Assembly (NCBI RefSeq): GCF_000019785.1
Contig: NC_010524.1
Location: forward strand, 3,956,001 to 4,020,000
From: Leptothrix cholodnii SP-6
GTDB lineage: Bacteria > Pseudomonadota > Gammaproteobacteria > Burkholderiales > Burkholderiaceae_C
Reading direction: 5' to 3'
Length of the DNA stretch: 64,000 nucleotides
The notes under the pieces: generated by a model
Databases searched by the model: none
The model's input: the letters and a program-made list of their open reading frames with translations, nothing else
What the model was told of the DNA's origin: nothing
In this document: positions 20,926 through 28,266 of the stretch, one piece after another
Layout: each line of letters begins with the position of its first letter
Numbering within the stretch: the first letter of the stretch is position 1
Position numbers and translations under genes: made by a program

Positions 20926-22203
20926 TCAGGCGCGCGGCGACAGCCCGTCGGCCAGCGACAGCCGATAGGCGCGCCAGCCCGGCACCAGGCTGGCCAGCCA
21001 GCCGCCGGCCAGCACCGCGGCCATCAGCAGCCACTCGTTGGCGGCGGGCGGCGAGAGCGTCAGCGCAAAGCCGAAACGATCCTGGAACCAGCCACCCAGC
21101 GTGGCCAGCAGCAACGCGCCAGACAGCAGCCCGAGCAGCACGCCGCACGCCGTGACGAGCGCACCCTCGATGGCCAGCAGCGCCAGCATCGTGCGCGGCC
21201 CGCAACCCACGGCACGCAGGATCGCCAGCTCGCGGCGGCGCTCGTTCAGCCCGGCCAGGATCACCGCCACCAGCCCGGCCAGGCTGACGACCGACACCAG
21301 CACGCTGACCGCCAGCAGGCCACGCTCGCCGGCACCGACCACCTCCCACAGCTCGTCGAGCGCCACGCCCGGCAGCACCGCCATCAGCGGCTCGTCACGG
21401 TAGTCGGCGATGCGGCGCTGCACCGAGAACACCGCCGCGCGGCTCTTGAGCCCGACCAGCACGGCGGTGACGTTGCGCGGCGTCAGGTCCTGCAGAACGG
21501 CCTGCTCGGCCGACACCGCCATGCCGGGCAGCGGCACGCCGGCGATCCAGTCGAGGTGCATCGCCTCCATGCCGGCCAGGCCGATGTGCAGCGAGCGATC
21601 GACCGGCGTGCCGGTGCGCGCCAGGATGCCGACCACCGTGAACGGCTTGTCGGCGTGGTCGTTGGCGGCGATGGCGCCGTCGCCGTGGCTCAGCACCACG
21701 CGGTCGCCGAGCCGGTAGCTCAATCGATGAGCCACCTCGGCGCCGAGCACGACGTCGAACACGCCCGCATCGGCAAACGGCCGGCCTTGCGCCAGCACCA
21801 GCGGCTGGCGATCGCCGTAGTGGAAGTGCTCGAAGTAGCCGGCGCTGGTCGCCACCACCGAGTAACCGCGGTGGCTGTCGCCCAGCGAGATCGGCACCGT
21901 CCACGCCACCGCCTTGTGCTGCGACAGATCCAGCACGCTCTGCCAGCGGATGTTGTTCGTGGCGCTGCCGATGCGGAAGACCGAATACAGCAGCAGCTGG
22001 ACCGGCCCGGTGCGCGCGCCGACGATCAGGTCGGTGCCCGAGACCGACTGCGAAAAACCCTCGCGCACCTCGTTGCGGATGCGCTCGATGCCCAGCAGCA
22101 GCAGCGTCGACAGCGCGATCGACGCCACCACCAGCGACAGCACGAAGCGCCGGTTCCAGGCGCTGCGGGCGGCCAGTTGCAGCAGCGGCACAAAGCGTGT
22201 CAT
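20926..22203 (-). CDS. ABC transporter permease (FtsX/MacB-LolC type), zinc operon
   Basis: This 425-residue inner-membrane protein has one helix near the N-terminus (LSLVVASIALSTLLLLGI), a large periplasmic domain (about 45-280) and three C-terminal helices (about 290-415), the FtsX/MacB topology. It pairs with the ATPase encoded next, whose stop codon it overlaps by 4 bp. MacB-type systems usually do not import small solutes but act on periplasmic or membrane-bound substrates. Homologous pairs in Zur regulons (PA4064-PA4065 in Pseudomonas, from memory) are zinc-responsive with an unclear substrate. Confidence 0.9.
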   Translation of the reverse strand: MTRFVPLLQLAARSAWNRRFVLSLVVASIALSTLLLLGIERIRNEVREGFSQSVSGTDLIVGARTGPVQLLLYSVFRIGSATNNIRWQSVLDLSQHKAVAWTVPISLGDSHRGYSVVATSAGYFEHFHYGDRQPLVLAQGRPFADAGVFDVVLGAEVAHRLSYRLGDRVVLSHGDGAIAANDHADKPFTVVGILARTGTPVDRSLHIGLAGMEAMHLDWIAGVPLPGMAVSAEQAVLQDLTPRNVTAVLVGLKSRAAVFSVQRRIADYRDEPLMAVLPGVALDELWEVVGAGERGLLAVSVLVSVVSLAGLVAVILAGLNERRRELAILRAVGCGPRTMLALLAIEGALVTACGVLLGLLSGALLLATLGGWFQDRFGFALTLSPPAANEWLLMAAVLAGGWLASLVPGWRAYRLSLADGLSPRA

Positions 22204-22931
22204 GCCGCCACCTCGCTGTCAGCCGCGGCGCGGTTGATCGACGGCAGATCGAGCTGGCGGTCGAAGGCCGCCGCCAGCCGCGTGTCATGGCTGACGAACA
22301 GCAGCGCGCTGCCGGCGTCAGCGCAGGCCTGCAGCAGCACGGCCATGAAGGACTCGCGCAGCGTCTCGTCGAGCGCCGAGGTCGGCTCGTCGGCGATCAC
22401 CAGCTCGGGCGCGCCGATCAGCGCCCGCGCCGCCGCCACGCGCTGCTGCTGGCCGACCGACAGCTGCACCGCGCGGCGCGACCAGAAGACCTCGCCGAGG
22501 CCGAGCTGGCCGAGCAGCTGCTCAGCTCGCGCGCGCTGCGCCGCCGGGTTGGCACCGGCCCGCGCAGCCCGCGGTGCCGACAGCCGGCACGGCAGCAGCA
22601 CGTTGTCCAGCACCGACAGATACGGCAGCAGGTTGAACTGCTGGAAGATGTAGCCGATGTGCGCGGCGCGCTGGCGGTCGCGCGCCGACGCCGACAGCCC
22701 CGACCAGCTCCGGCCGAGCAGGCTCGCCGTGCCGCTGCCGGCGAGTTGCACGCCCGCGGCCAGCGACAGCAGCGTGCTCTTGCCGCAGCCGCTGGGGCCG
22801 CGCAGGAACAGCGTCTGGCCGGCGGCCAGGGTCAGCTCGTCGATGTCGATCACGTCTCGCGCCGCACCGGGCCAGCGAAAGCGCACTTGCGCCAGCGCGA
22901 GCACCGGGCTCGCGGCGTTCACTTGCCCCAT
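22200..22931 (-). CDS. ABC transporter ATP-binding protein (MacB/LolD type), zinc operon
   Basis: This 243-residue ATPase has Walker A GPSGCGKST (about 44-52), Q-loop IGYIFQQFNLLPYL, signature LSVGQQQR, Walker B ELVIADEPTSALD and H-loop LLFVSHD. It matches the MacB/LolD subgroup, which partners FtsX-like permeases. The chosen ATG (22931) gives a 13 bp overlap with the zrgA-like gene, and the upstream frame is not used because it belongs to that gene in another register. It drives the permease encoded immediately downstream (4 bp overlap). Confidence 0.92.
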   Translation of the reverse strand: MGQVNAASPVLALAQVRFRWPGAARDVIDIDELTLAAGQTLFLRGPSGCGKSTLLSLAAGVQLAGSGTASLLGRSWSGLSASARDRQRAAHIGYIFQQFNLLPYLSVLDNVLLPCRLSAPRAARAGANPAAQRARAEQLLGQLGLGEVFWSRRAVQLSVGQQQRVAAARALIGAPELVIADEPTSALDETLRESFMAVLLQACADAGSALLFVSHDTRLAAAFDRQLDLPSINRAAADSEVAA

Positions 22932-23485
22932 CGCAGCACCTTCTGCGGCCGCTTCAGGCGCTGCTTGAACTGGCCGGTGGGGCTGGCGATCTGCGCGTCG
23001 ACGGTCTGGATGCGCTGGTAGCCGTCGAGCAGGCCGCCGAGATCGACCGAACGCAGCGCTGCGGCGTTGCCGCAGGTCCATTCGTAGCGGGCGTCGAGAT
23101 CGGCGTGGTCGGCGTGCCCGCCGGCCTTGGTATCGGGTGCGAGCGCGGCCGAATCGGCGCTGGCGCTCTTGAGCGTGCAGGCCGCGGCGGCGTCGGGCAC
23201 GAACAGGCCGTCGGGCTGGCGCAGACGCGCCAGCAGCGCCTGCGCGGCCTGCTTCTGCGCGGCGGTGCGCGGTGCGTGTTCGAAGCCGAGCAGGCTGTCG
23301 AGCGGGGCTTCCATCTCGATGGCCAGCGTCGGGCCGTCGATGGCGATGTCGAGCGTGAGCGCGCCGTGCTGGTGGCCGCCAGTGGCCGCATGGGCCTGCC
23401 ACGCCGCCAGACCGAGCACGGTGGCCAACACGCAGTTGCGCAGTCGATCCGAGGTGCGGTGCGGGGAAACAGATGCGTGTGTCAT
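22919..23485 (-). CDS. ZrgA-like DUF2796 periplasmic zinc-uptake protein
   Basis: This 188-residue protein has a signal peptide (NCVLATVLGLAAWQAHA) followed by HQHGALTLDIAIDGPTLAIE and MEAPLDSLLGFEHAP, the start of DUF2796/ZrgA proteins, which are implicated in zinc acquisition. A short His/Asp-rich segment (GGHADHADLDARYEW) may bind metal, and the C-terminal GQFKQRLKRPQKVLRWGK is typical. It lies between znuA (77 bp upstream) and the MacB-like ABC pair, the same order as in PA4063-PA4066-like zinc regulons. Periplasmic localisation is inferred from the signal peptide. Confidence 0.87.
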   Translation of the reverse strand: MTHASVSPHRTSDRLRNCVLATVLGLAAWQAHAATGGHQHGALTLDIAIDGPTLAIEMEAPLDSLLGFEHAPRTAAQKQAAQALLARLRQPDGLFVPDAAAACTLKSASADSAALAPDTKAGGHADHADLDARYEWTCGNAAALRSVDLGGLLDGYQRIQTVDAQIASPTGQFKQRLKRPQKVLRWGK

Positions 23486-23562
23486 GGGATGCGGCTTGAA
23501 CGGGTGGAGGACATCGAACGGATCAGCCCGGAACGGCTCGGATACACGGCCCCTGACGGGCG

Positions 23563-24486
23563 TCAGTTGCGCGGGGCCGGCGCGGCGCCGAGCGCACTCG
23601 CCAGCGTCGCGACGTTGTGTTCCATCAGCCGCAGATAGCTGTCGGCCTCGCCGCCGGGGCGGGTCAGCGCGTCGCCGTGCAGTTGCCCGCCGACGACGGC
23701 GCCGCTGTCGCGCGCGATCTGCTGCATCAGGCGGCTGTCCTTCAGGCTGTCGATGAAGACCGCGCGAACCTGCAGCTTGCGGATCTGCGCGATCAGCCGC
23801 GCCACCGCGGCGGCCGAGGGTTCCTGGTCGTTGCGCCAGCCCAGCGGCGATAAAAACTCCAGTCCGTAGGCACCGCCGAGATAACCGAAGCCGCCGTGCG
23901 AGGTGATGACGCGCCGGCCGCTCTCGGGGATCGCACCCAGGCGCGCGCGGGCGCTGTGGTCGAAGCGGTCGATCTGCTGCAGATAGGCATCGGTGCGCTC
24001 GCGCACGCTGGCCGCCTGCGCCGGGCGCAAGGCCTGCAGCGCGGTGCTCAGGTTGCGCACGTACAGGCGCACGCTGGCCGGGTCGTGCCAGGCGTGCGGG
24101 TCGGGCGTGGGGCCGAGCTTGCGCGGCACCAGCCCGGCGCTGGCCACCTGCAGCACGCCGCGGTAGCCAGAGGCCTTGACCAGCCGCTCGATCCAGCCCT
24201 CGAAACCGAGGCCGTTGATCGCCACCAGGTCGGCGGCGGCCAGGCGCTTGACGTCACCGGGCGTGGGCGCGTAGGCGTGGGCGTCGCCCTCGGGGCCGAC
24301 CAGCGCGCCGACCTCGGCGTCGGCCGGGGCGATCTGCCGCAGGATGTCGGCCAGGATCGAGAAACTGGCGACCAGGCGCAGCGGCTGCGCCTTGGCGGAC
24401 TGTGCTCGGGCGGGGCCGAACGCGGTCAGGCCGGCACCAAAACCAAGTCCCGCCAGCAGGAGCTTGCGACGCGAAGCGATGTTCAT
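23563..24486 (-). CDS. znuA: Zinc/metal ABC transporter substrate-binding protein
   Basis: The 307-residue product has a Tat-like or Sec signal (SRRKLLLAGLGFGAGLTAFG). The cluster A-I metal-binding fold is recognisable from GPEGDAHAYAPTPGDVKRL (first His), DPHAWHDPASVRLYV (second His), SHGGFGYLGGAYGLEFLSP (third His) and VFIDSLKDSRL (acidic ligand). It lacks the long His-rich loop of E. coli ZnuA. As part of a ZnuABC system it would bind Zn2+ (possibly Mn2+) in the periplasm. The zur-like gene and znuB/znuC order support zinc. Its start shares one base with the znuB stop. Confidence 0.92.
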   Translation of the reverse strand: MNIASRRKLLLAGLGFGAGLTAFGPARAQSAKAQPLRLVASFSILADILRQIAPADAEVGALVGPEGDAHAYAPTPGDVKRLAAADLVAINGLGFEGWIERLVKASGYRGVLQVASAGLVPRKLGPTPDPHAWHDPASVRLYVRNLSTALQALRPAQAASVRERTDAYLQQIDRFDHSARARLGAIPESGRRVITSHGGFGYLGGAYGLEFLSPLGWRNDQEPSAAAVARLIAQIRKLQVRAVFIDSLKDSRLMQQIARDSGAVVGGQLHGDALTRPGGEADSYLRLMEHNVATLASALGAAPAPRN

Positions 24487-25373
24487 CACGCGCCCTCCAC
24501 GGCGGCCGGATGGCGGTCGCGCCGCAGCAGGTGCGGCAGCACGCCGTCGACCCGCCCCAGCAGCACCGACAGCAGATACGCGAGGCCGCTGACCAGCACG
24601 ATGCTCGGCCCCGACGGCAGTTCGGCGTGGAAGGACAGCAGCAGCCCGGCCGCGCCGGCCAGCACCGCGATCGCCAGCGCCACGCAGACCATGCCGATCA
24701 GGCTGGCGGCCCAGAAGCGCGCGGCGATCGCCGGCAGCATCATCTGGCCGACCGCCATCAGCGTGCCCAGGGTCTGGAAGGCGCTGACCAGATTGGCCAC
24801 CACCAGCACCAGCAACAGGCCGTGCACCCACGGCCCGGCGGCGCTGACGCTGCGCAGGAAACCGGCGTCGACGCTGTCCATCACCAGCGGCCGCCAGGCC
24901 AGCGCGAGCGCGAGCAGCGTCAGGCTGCAGACCGCGGCGATCAGCGCCAGCGCGGCGTCGTCGATCGCCAGCACGCTGCCGAACAGCACGTGCAGCAGGT
25001 CGGCACCGCCGCCGCGCAGCGACAGCAGCAGCACGCCCAGCGCCAGCGCCACCAGGTAGAAGGCGGTGAAGCTGGCGTCCTCGCGCTGGCGGGTGGCGCG
25101 GCTGACCGCGCCGGCCAGCAGCGCCACCAGCAGCGCGGCCACGAAGCTGCCGATGCCCATCGCGGTCAGCGACAGCCCGGCGACCAGATAACCGACCGCG
25201 GCGCCGGGCAGCAGCGCGTGCGCCATCGCCTCGCCGACCAGGCTCATGCGGCGCAGCACCAGCAGGCAACCCAGCGGCGCACCGCCGAGCGCGAGCGCCA
25301 GCGTGGCGACCAGGGCGCGGCGCATGAAGCCGAAATCGGCAAAGGGCTGGATGAGCAGGCTGTAGAGGTCCAT
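24486..25373 (-). CDS. znuB: Zinc ABC transporter permease
   Basis: The product is a 295-residue ABC-3 type integral membrane protein with about eight to nine helices. MRRALVATLALALGGAPLGC and RRMSLVGEAMAHALLPGAAV (the conserved 'S...DA..H..LPG' type loop) are diagnostic, as is the later QTLGTLMAVGQMMLPAIAAR. It forms the channel for the metal delivered by ZnuA. Its stop codon shares a base with the znuA start, and it begins 46 bp after znuC. Confidence 0.93.
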   Translation of the reverse strand: MDLYSLLIQPFADFGFMRRALVATLALALGGAPLGCLLVLRRMSLVGEAMAHALLPGAAVGYLVAGLSLTAMGIGSFVAALLVALLAGAVSRATRQREDASFTAFYLVALALGVLLLSLRGGGADLLHVLFGSVLAIDDAALALIAAVCSLTLLALALAWRPLVMDSVDAGFLRSVSAAGPWVHGLLLVLVVANLVSAFQTLGTLMAVGQMMLPAIAARFWAASLIGMVCVALAIAVLAGAAGLLLSFHAELPSGPSIVLVSGLAYLLSVLLGRVDGVLPHLLRRDRHPAAVEGA

Positions 25374-25419
25374 GCGTATGCGAGATACGGGTGCGGGTCG
25401 CGGCCGGGCCGCGACGGAT

Positions 25420-26154
25420 TCAGGCGGCTTGCAGCCAGGGGGCGGACGGGTTCAGCCAGGCGACGGCCGCGGACGGCTCGACCGTGCCGAGCACCTCGGC
25501 GGTCGGGCCCCAGGCGCGGCAGCGCTGGCCCGACAGGATCAGGGTCTGGTCGAAATGGCGGCGCACCTGCGCCAGGTCGTGCAGCACCGCGATGACGGTG
25601 CGGCCCTGCGCCACCCACTGCGCCAGCAGCGCCAGCAGGTCGGTGGTGGTCTGCTCGTCGACGGCGTTGAAGGGCTCGTCGAGCAGGATCACGTCGGCGT
25701 CCTGCAGCAGCAGGCGCGCGAACAGGGCACGCTGCCACTGCCCGGCCGACAGCTCGGCGACCGGCCGCCGGGCCGCATCGGCCAGGCCGACCTGCGCCAG
25801 CGCGGCGTCGATCAGCGCGCGGTGCGAGGCGTCGATGCGGCGCCACGCGCCCAGCCGCGGCCACAGGCCCATCGCCACCAGATCGTGCACCGAGACCGGA
25901 AAGCTGCGGTCGAACGCGGTCTGCTGCGGCAGATAGGCGATGCGGCTGCGCGGGTCGCGCTCGATCTGGCCGGCGGTCGGCCGCAACTGGCCGGCCAGCG
26001 CGGCCAGCAGGCTGCTCTTGCCGGCGCCGTTCGGGCCGATGACGGCGGTGGCGACACCGGGCTCGAAACGCCCGTTCAGGCCGATCAGCGCGGTGCGACC
26101 GCGGTGCGCCAGCGTCAGGTCACGCACGCTCAGCGCGCAGGGCTGCGTCGTCAT
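25420..26154 (-). CDS. znuC: Zinc ABC transporter ATP-binding protein
   Basis: This 244-residue ATPase has Walker A GPNGAGKSS (about 40-48), Q-loop IAYLPQQTAFDRSFPVSV, a signature written LSAGQWQR (Ala for the usual Gly), Walker B DVILLDEPFNAVD and H-loop VIAVLHDL. 'LPQQ..FDR.FP..V.D.V' is characteristic of Zn/Mn importer ATPases. Its ATG overlaps the stop of the 31-residue membrane ORF by 4 bp (ATGA), which in turn is coupled to zur, so zur to znuC should be one translationally coupled unit. Confidence 0.93.
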   Translation of the reverse strand: MTTQPCALSVRDLTLAHRGRTALIGLNGRFEPGVATAVIGPNGAGKSSLLAALAGQLRPTAGQIERDPRSRIAYLPQQTAFDRSFPVSVHDLVAMGLWPRLGAWRRIDASHRALIDAALAQVGLADAARRPVAELSAGQWQRALFARLLLQDADVILLDEPFNAVDEQTTTDLLALLAQWVAQGRTVIAVLHDLAQVRRHFDQTLILSGQRCRAWGPTAEVLGTVEPSAAVAWLNPSAPWLQAA

Positions 26155-26246
26155 GCCGGCGCCCCCGCCCACATCACGCACAGCCACAGCGCGCCGATCA
26201 GCAACACCGCCGCCGCGAGCCGGGCCGTCACGCTCCAGGCCATCAT
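26151..26246 (-). CDS. 31-residue single-span membrane peptide between zur and znuC
   Basis: ATG at 26246 (overlapping the zur stop TGA) to a TGA that overlaps the znuC ATG. Both junctions are of the coupled ATGA type. The peptide starts MMAWSVTARLAAAVLLIGAL, continues WLCVMWAG and ends APA. It is almost one continuous hydrophobic helix with a single Arg at position 9. I do not recognise it. The tight coupling on both sides argues for real translation, either as a small membrane subunit or as a ribosome carrier from zur to znuC. Confidence 0.5.
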   Translation of the reverse strand: MMAWSVTARLAAAVLLIGALWLCVMWAGAPA

Positions 26247-26752
26247 GCCGACACCTTGGCGCCAGCCTGGACGCAATCGGCACAGCGGCCGTGCAAGGTG
26301 ATGTCGTGGCGCTCGACCGTGAAACCGGCCGGCGCGAGGCGCTCCATCGAGCCCGGGCAGGCCAGCACCGGAAAGACGCGGTCGCAGACCTCGCAATGGA
26401 AATGGTGCTGATGCGCATGCCGCACCAGCTCGTAGCGCGCCGCCTGGCCGGGCAGCTCGACCGCGCGCACCAGCGCATCGGCCTGCAGCGATTTCAGGTG
26501 GCGGTAGACGGTGGCGATGCCCAGCCCCGGCACACGCGACTGCGCGGCGGCCAGCAACTCCTGCGGCGCCATCGGGCGGCCGGCGGCTTCGAGGCTGACG
26601 CGCACAGCCTCGCGCTGGCGCGTGCTGCGCAAGGCCGGGCCGGTGGCCGGCGACACGAAGCCGCTGCACGGCGCCGCGCATTCACCTTCCGCATGGGCAT
26701 GCGAATGGGTGTGGACGTGAGAGTGGGAATGCGCGGACGCTGCGGCCTTCAT
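26243..26752 (-). CDS. zur: Fur-family zinc-responsive repressor (Zur-like)
   Basis: The 169-residue product starts with an unusual alternating His tail (His8, 10, 12, 14, 16, 18, 20) that may bind Zn2+. The winged helix follows (about 42-100; RSTRQREAVRVSLEAAGRP, GIATVYRHLKSLQ), then the dimerisation domain with HHFHCEVC and CADC (Cys120, 123, 157, 160), the structural zinc site of Fur proteins. Its place at the head of a znuCBA operon argues for Zur rather than Fur. It is likely self-regulated by the inverted repeat just upstream. Its stop overlaps the small membrane ORF. Confidence 0.9.
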   Translation of the reverse strand: MKAAASAHSHSHVHTHSHAHAEGECAAPCSGFVSPATGPALRSTRQREAVRVSLEAAGRPMAPQELLAAAQSRVPGLGIATVYRHLKSLQADALVRAVELPGQAARYELVRHAHQHHFHCEVCDRVFPVLACPGSMERLAPAGFTVERHDITLHGRCADCVQAGAKVSA

Positions 26753-26757
26753 GCGTC

Positions 26758-26779
26758 AAATGATACGTGAATATCAATA
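26758..26779. promoter_or_regulatory. Putative Zur operator upstream of zur
   Basis: TGATACGTGAATATCA (26761-26776) is a TGATA-N6-TATCA inverted repeat flanked by AA on the left and ATAA on the right. The outer arms (AAATGATA, TATCAATA) resemble those of Zur boxes, but the centre differs from the enterobacterial consensus. It ends 8 bp before the zur ATG side of the gene. Confidence 0.5.
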
Positions 26780-26816
26780 AGACGACACACACGAAGGCCA
26801 CGCCCGGATGGCAGAA

Positions 26817-26834
26817 CGGCGCCGAGCGGCGCCG
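26817..26834 (-). terminator. Possible terminator of the glycine-zipper gene
   Basis: On the minus strand CGGCGCC-GCTC-GGCGCCG forms a 7 bp all-GC stem directly after the stop codon at 26839, followed by TTCT only. It is a weak intrinsic terminator at best. Confidence 0.4.
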
Positions 26835-26838
26835 CGGG

Positions 26839-27516
26839 TCAGAGCATCTGCAGGCGGTTGCCGTCGACCTTGACACGCTGGCCGACCGCCGGCGAGCTGC
26901 TCTGCTCGATGGTGCGCACCTCGCCGCCATCGGTGCGCACCTTGACGCGGTAGACCGTGACGGCGCGGACCTGCTTCTCGACCTCGTTGCCGGCCACCGC
27001 GCCGCCGATGGCGCCGAGCACGGTCATCGCGGTGCGGCCGTTGCCGCCGCCGACCTGGTTGCCCAGCGCGCCGCCCACCACCGTACCGGCCACGGCGCCG
27101 ACACCGGTGCCTTCACCCTTGCGCTGCACGGCGGTGACCGACTCGACCACGCCGCACATCGGGCAGGCCACCGCCGGTGCGGCATCGGCGGATGGGTTGC
27201 CGGTGGCATTTGATCGGGCCGACGAGGTGGGCTTGGCCGGCGCCTTCTTCGGCGCGTCGGCCTGGGCGTTGTCCTGCTGCGCGTTCATCTGCGCGGCGGC
27301 CGGCACCGGCTCGTCGGGCGCGCGCTCGGCACCACGGCCGGCGTAATAGGCGCCGGCGGCCACGGCACCGAGCGCCAGCACGCCGGCGGCGATCCAGCCC
27401 ACGGGCAGACGCCCGGCGGCGGCCGGCATCGGCGCGGCCGCATGCGGGGTCATCGTCATGGCGCCACCGGAATGGGTGCGCGGCTCGACGACGACGGGGG
27501 AAACGGTGCGGGACAT
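26839..27516 (-). CDS. Glycine-zipper 2TM-domain envelope protein
   Basis: This 225-residue protein has one membrane segment near 38-57 (LPVGWIAAGVLALGAVAAGA), a low-complexity Ala/Pro/Asn linker (60-110), CPMCGVVESVTAV near 117 and a glycine-zipper pair (GTGVGAVAGTVVGGALGNQV, then VLGAIGGAVAGNEVEKQ). The C-terminal part (YRVKVRTDGGEVRTIEQ) matches the 17-kDa surface antigen/SlyB-like tail. Such proteins sit in the envelope with an unclear, possibly stability-related, role. The ATG at 27516 follows an AGGAG site at a normal distance. The gene is divergent from the HU gene. Confidence 0.85.
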   Translation of the reverse strand: MSRTVSPVVVEPRTHSGGAMTMTPHAAAPMPAAAGRLPVGWIAAGVLALGAVAAGAYYAGRGAERAPDEPVPAAAQMNAQQDNAQADAPKKAPAKPTSSARSNATGNPSADAAPAVACPMCGVVESVTAVQRKGEGTGVGAVAGTVVGGALGNQVGGGNGRTAMTVLGAIGGAVAGNEVEKQVRAVTVYRVKVRTDGGEVRTIEQSSSPAVGQRVKVDGNRLQML

Positions 27517-27827
27517 GGGGTACTCCTGGATCAGATCGGTGTCAGCAGGGATTGCACCGCACAAGCGCGGCTCAGCCGTGACGTGCCGGGAACATTGGTA
27601 ACGAGCGGTCAACCACGGCGCCACACCCTGACAACAGGACACGCACCGCACACCCCCCGGCGCCGCCGTGCCACGCCGAAGACCTTGCGGCGATCGGCCC
27701 GTCCACGACCCGATGGCCGCCACCCGTGCCGCACAAGGCTGATCAGGCGCAGGGCCGAACAGCGCGTCTGCGCCACAATCCGCCCTCCCGCGACACGCGG
27801 AACCCACGCTCCATTCGAGGAAAACAC
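27517..27827. other. Intergenic region between glycine-zipper gene and HU gene
   Basis: About 310 bp with no gene I can support on either strand. It must hold two divergent promoters. CACAAT at 27774-27779 could be the -10 for HU, about 50 bp before its ATG, but there is no good -35. No strong repeat or RNA structure was seen. Confidence 0.6.
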
Positions 27828-28223
27828 ATGAACAAAGCCGAACTGATCGAAGTCCTGGCCAAGCAGCACACCCTGTCCAAAGCCGAAGCCGCCCGCATCC
27901 TGGCGACCGTGCTCGACACCGTCGTGGCCACCGTCAAGAAGGGCGGCGCCGTCACCCTGCCGGGCTTCGGCTCGTTCAAGCAGCACGCCCGCGCAGCGCG
28001 CAACGGCGTCAACCCCGGCACCGGCGACAAGATCAAGATCGCCGCCGTGAAGCTGCCCAAGTTCACGCCCGGCACCGCCTTCAAGGCCGCCGTCGACCCG
28101 AAGGCTGCCGCTCGCAAGGCCGCCAAGGCCGCAGGCGCCGCACCGGTCAAGGTCGCAGCCAAGAAGGCCGCCAAGACCGCCGCCAAGCCGGCCGCACGCA
28201 AGTCGGGCAAGACCGGCGGCTGA
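27828..28223 (+). CDS. HU-family DNA-binding protein with Lys/Ala-rich C-terminal tail
   Basis: The product has 131 residues. The first ~90 are a normal HU/IHF fold: MNKAELIEVLAKQHTLSKAE, VKKGGAVTLPGFGSFKQHAR and GVNPGTGDKIKIAAVKLPKF. The last ~40 are a repetitive Lys/Ala/Pro tail (PKAAARKAAKAAG, KKAAKTAAKPAARKSGK) like histone H1. Tailed HU proteins are common in Burkholderiales and probably add DNA condensation. The ATG at 27828 has a GAGGAAAA site. A hairpin follows the stop and converges with the next gene's end. Confidence 0.95.
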   Translation: MNKAELIEVLAKQHTLSKAEAARILATVLDTVVATVKKGGAVTLPGFGSFKQHARAARNGVNPGTGDKIKIAAVKLPKFTPGTAFKAAVDPKAAARKAAKAAGAAPVKVAAKKAAKTAAKPAARKSGKTGG

Positions 28224-28230
28224 AGCGGCT

Positions 28231-28263
28231 GCGTGGGCCTCGGCCAGTGCCGGGGCCCACGCG
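28231..28263. terminator. Bidirectional hairpin between HU and the convergent gene
   Basis: GCGTGGGCC then TCGGC pairs with GCCGG then GGCCCACGC around CAGT, about 14 bp of stem. It lies 8 bp after the HU stop and 4 bp before the stop of the convergent gene. No T tract is present, so it may act on both strands as a weak or Rho-assisted terminator. Confidence 0.5.
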
Positions 28264-28266
28264 AGC

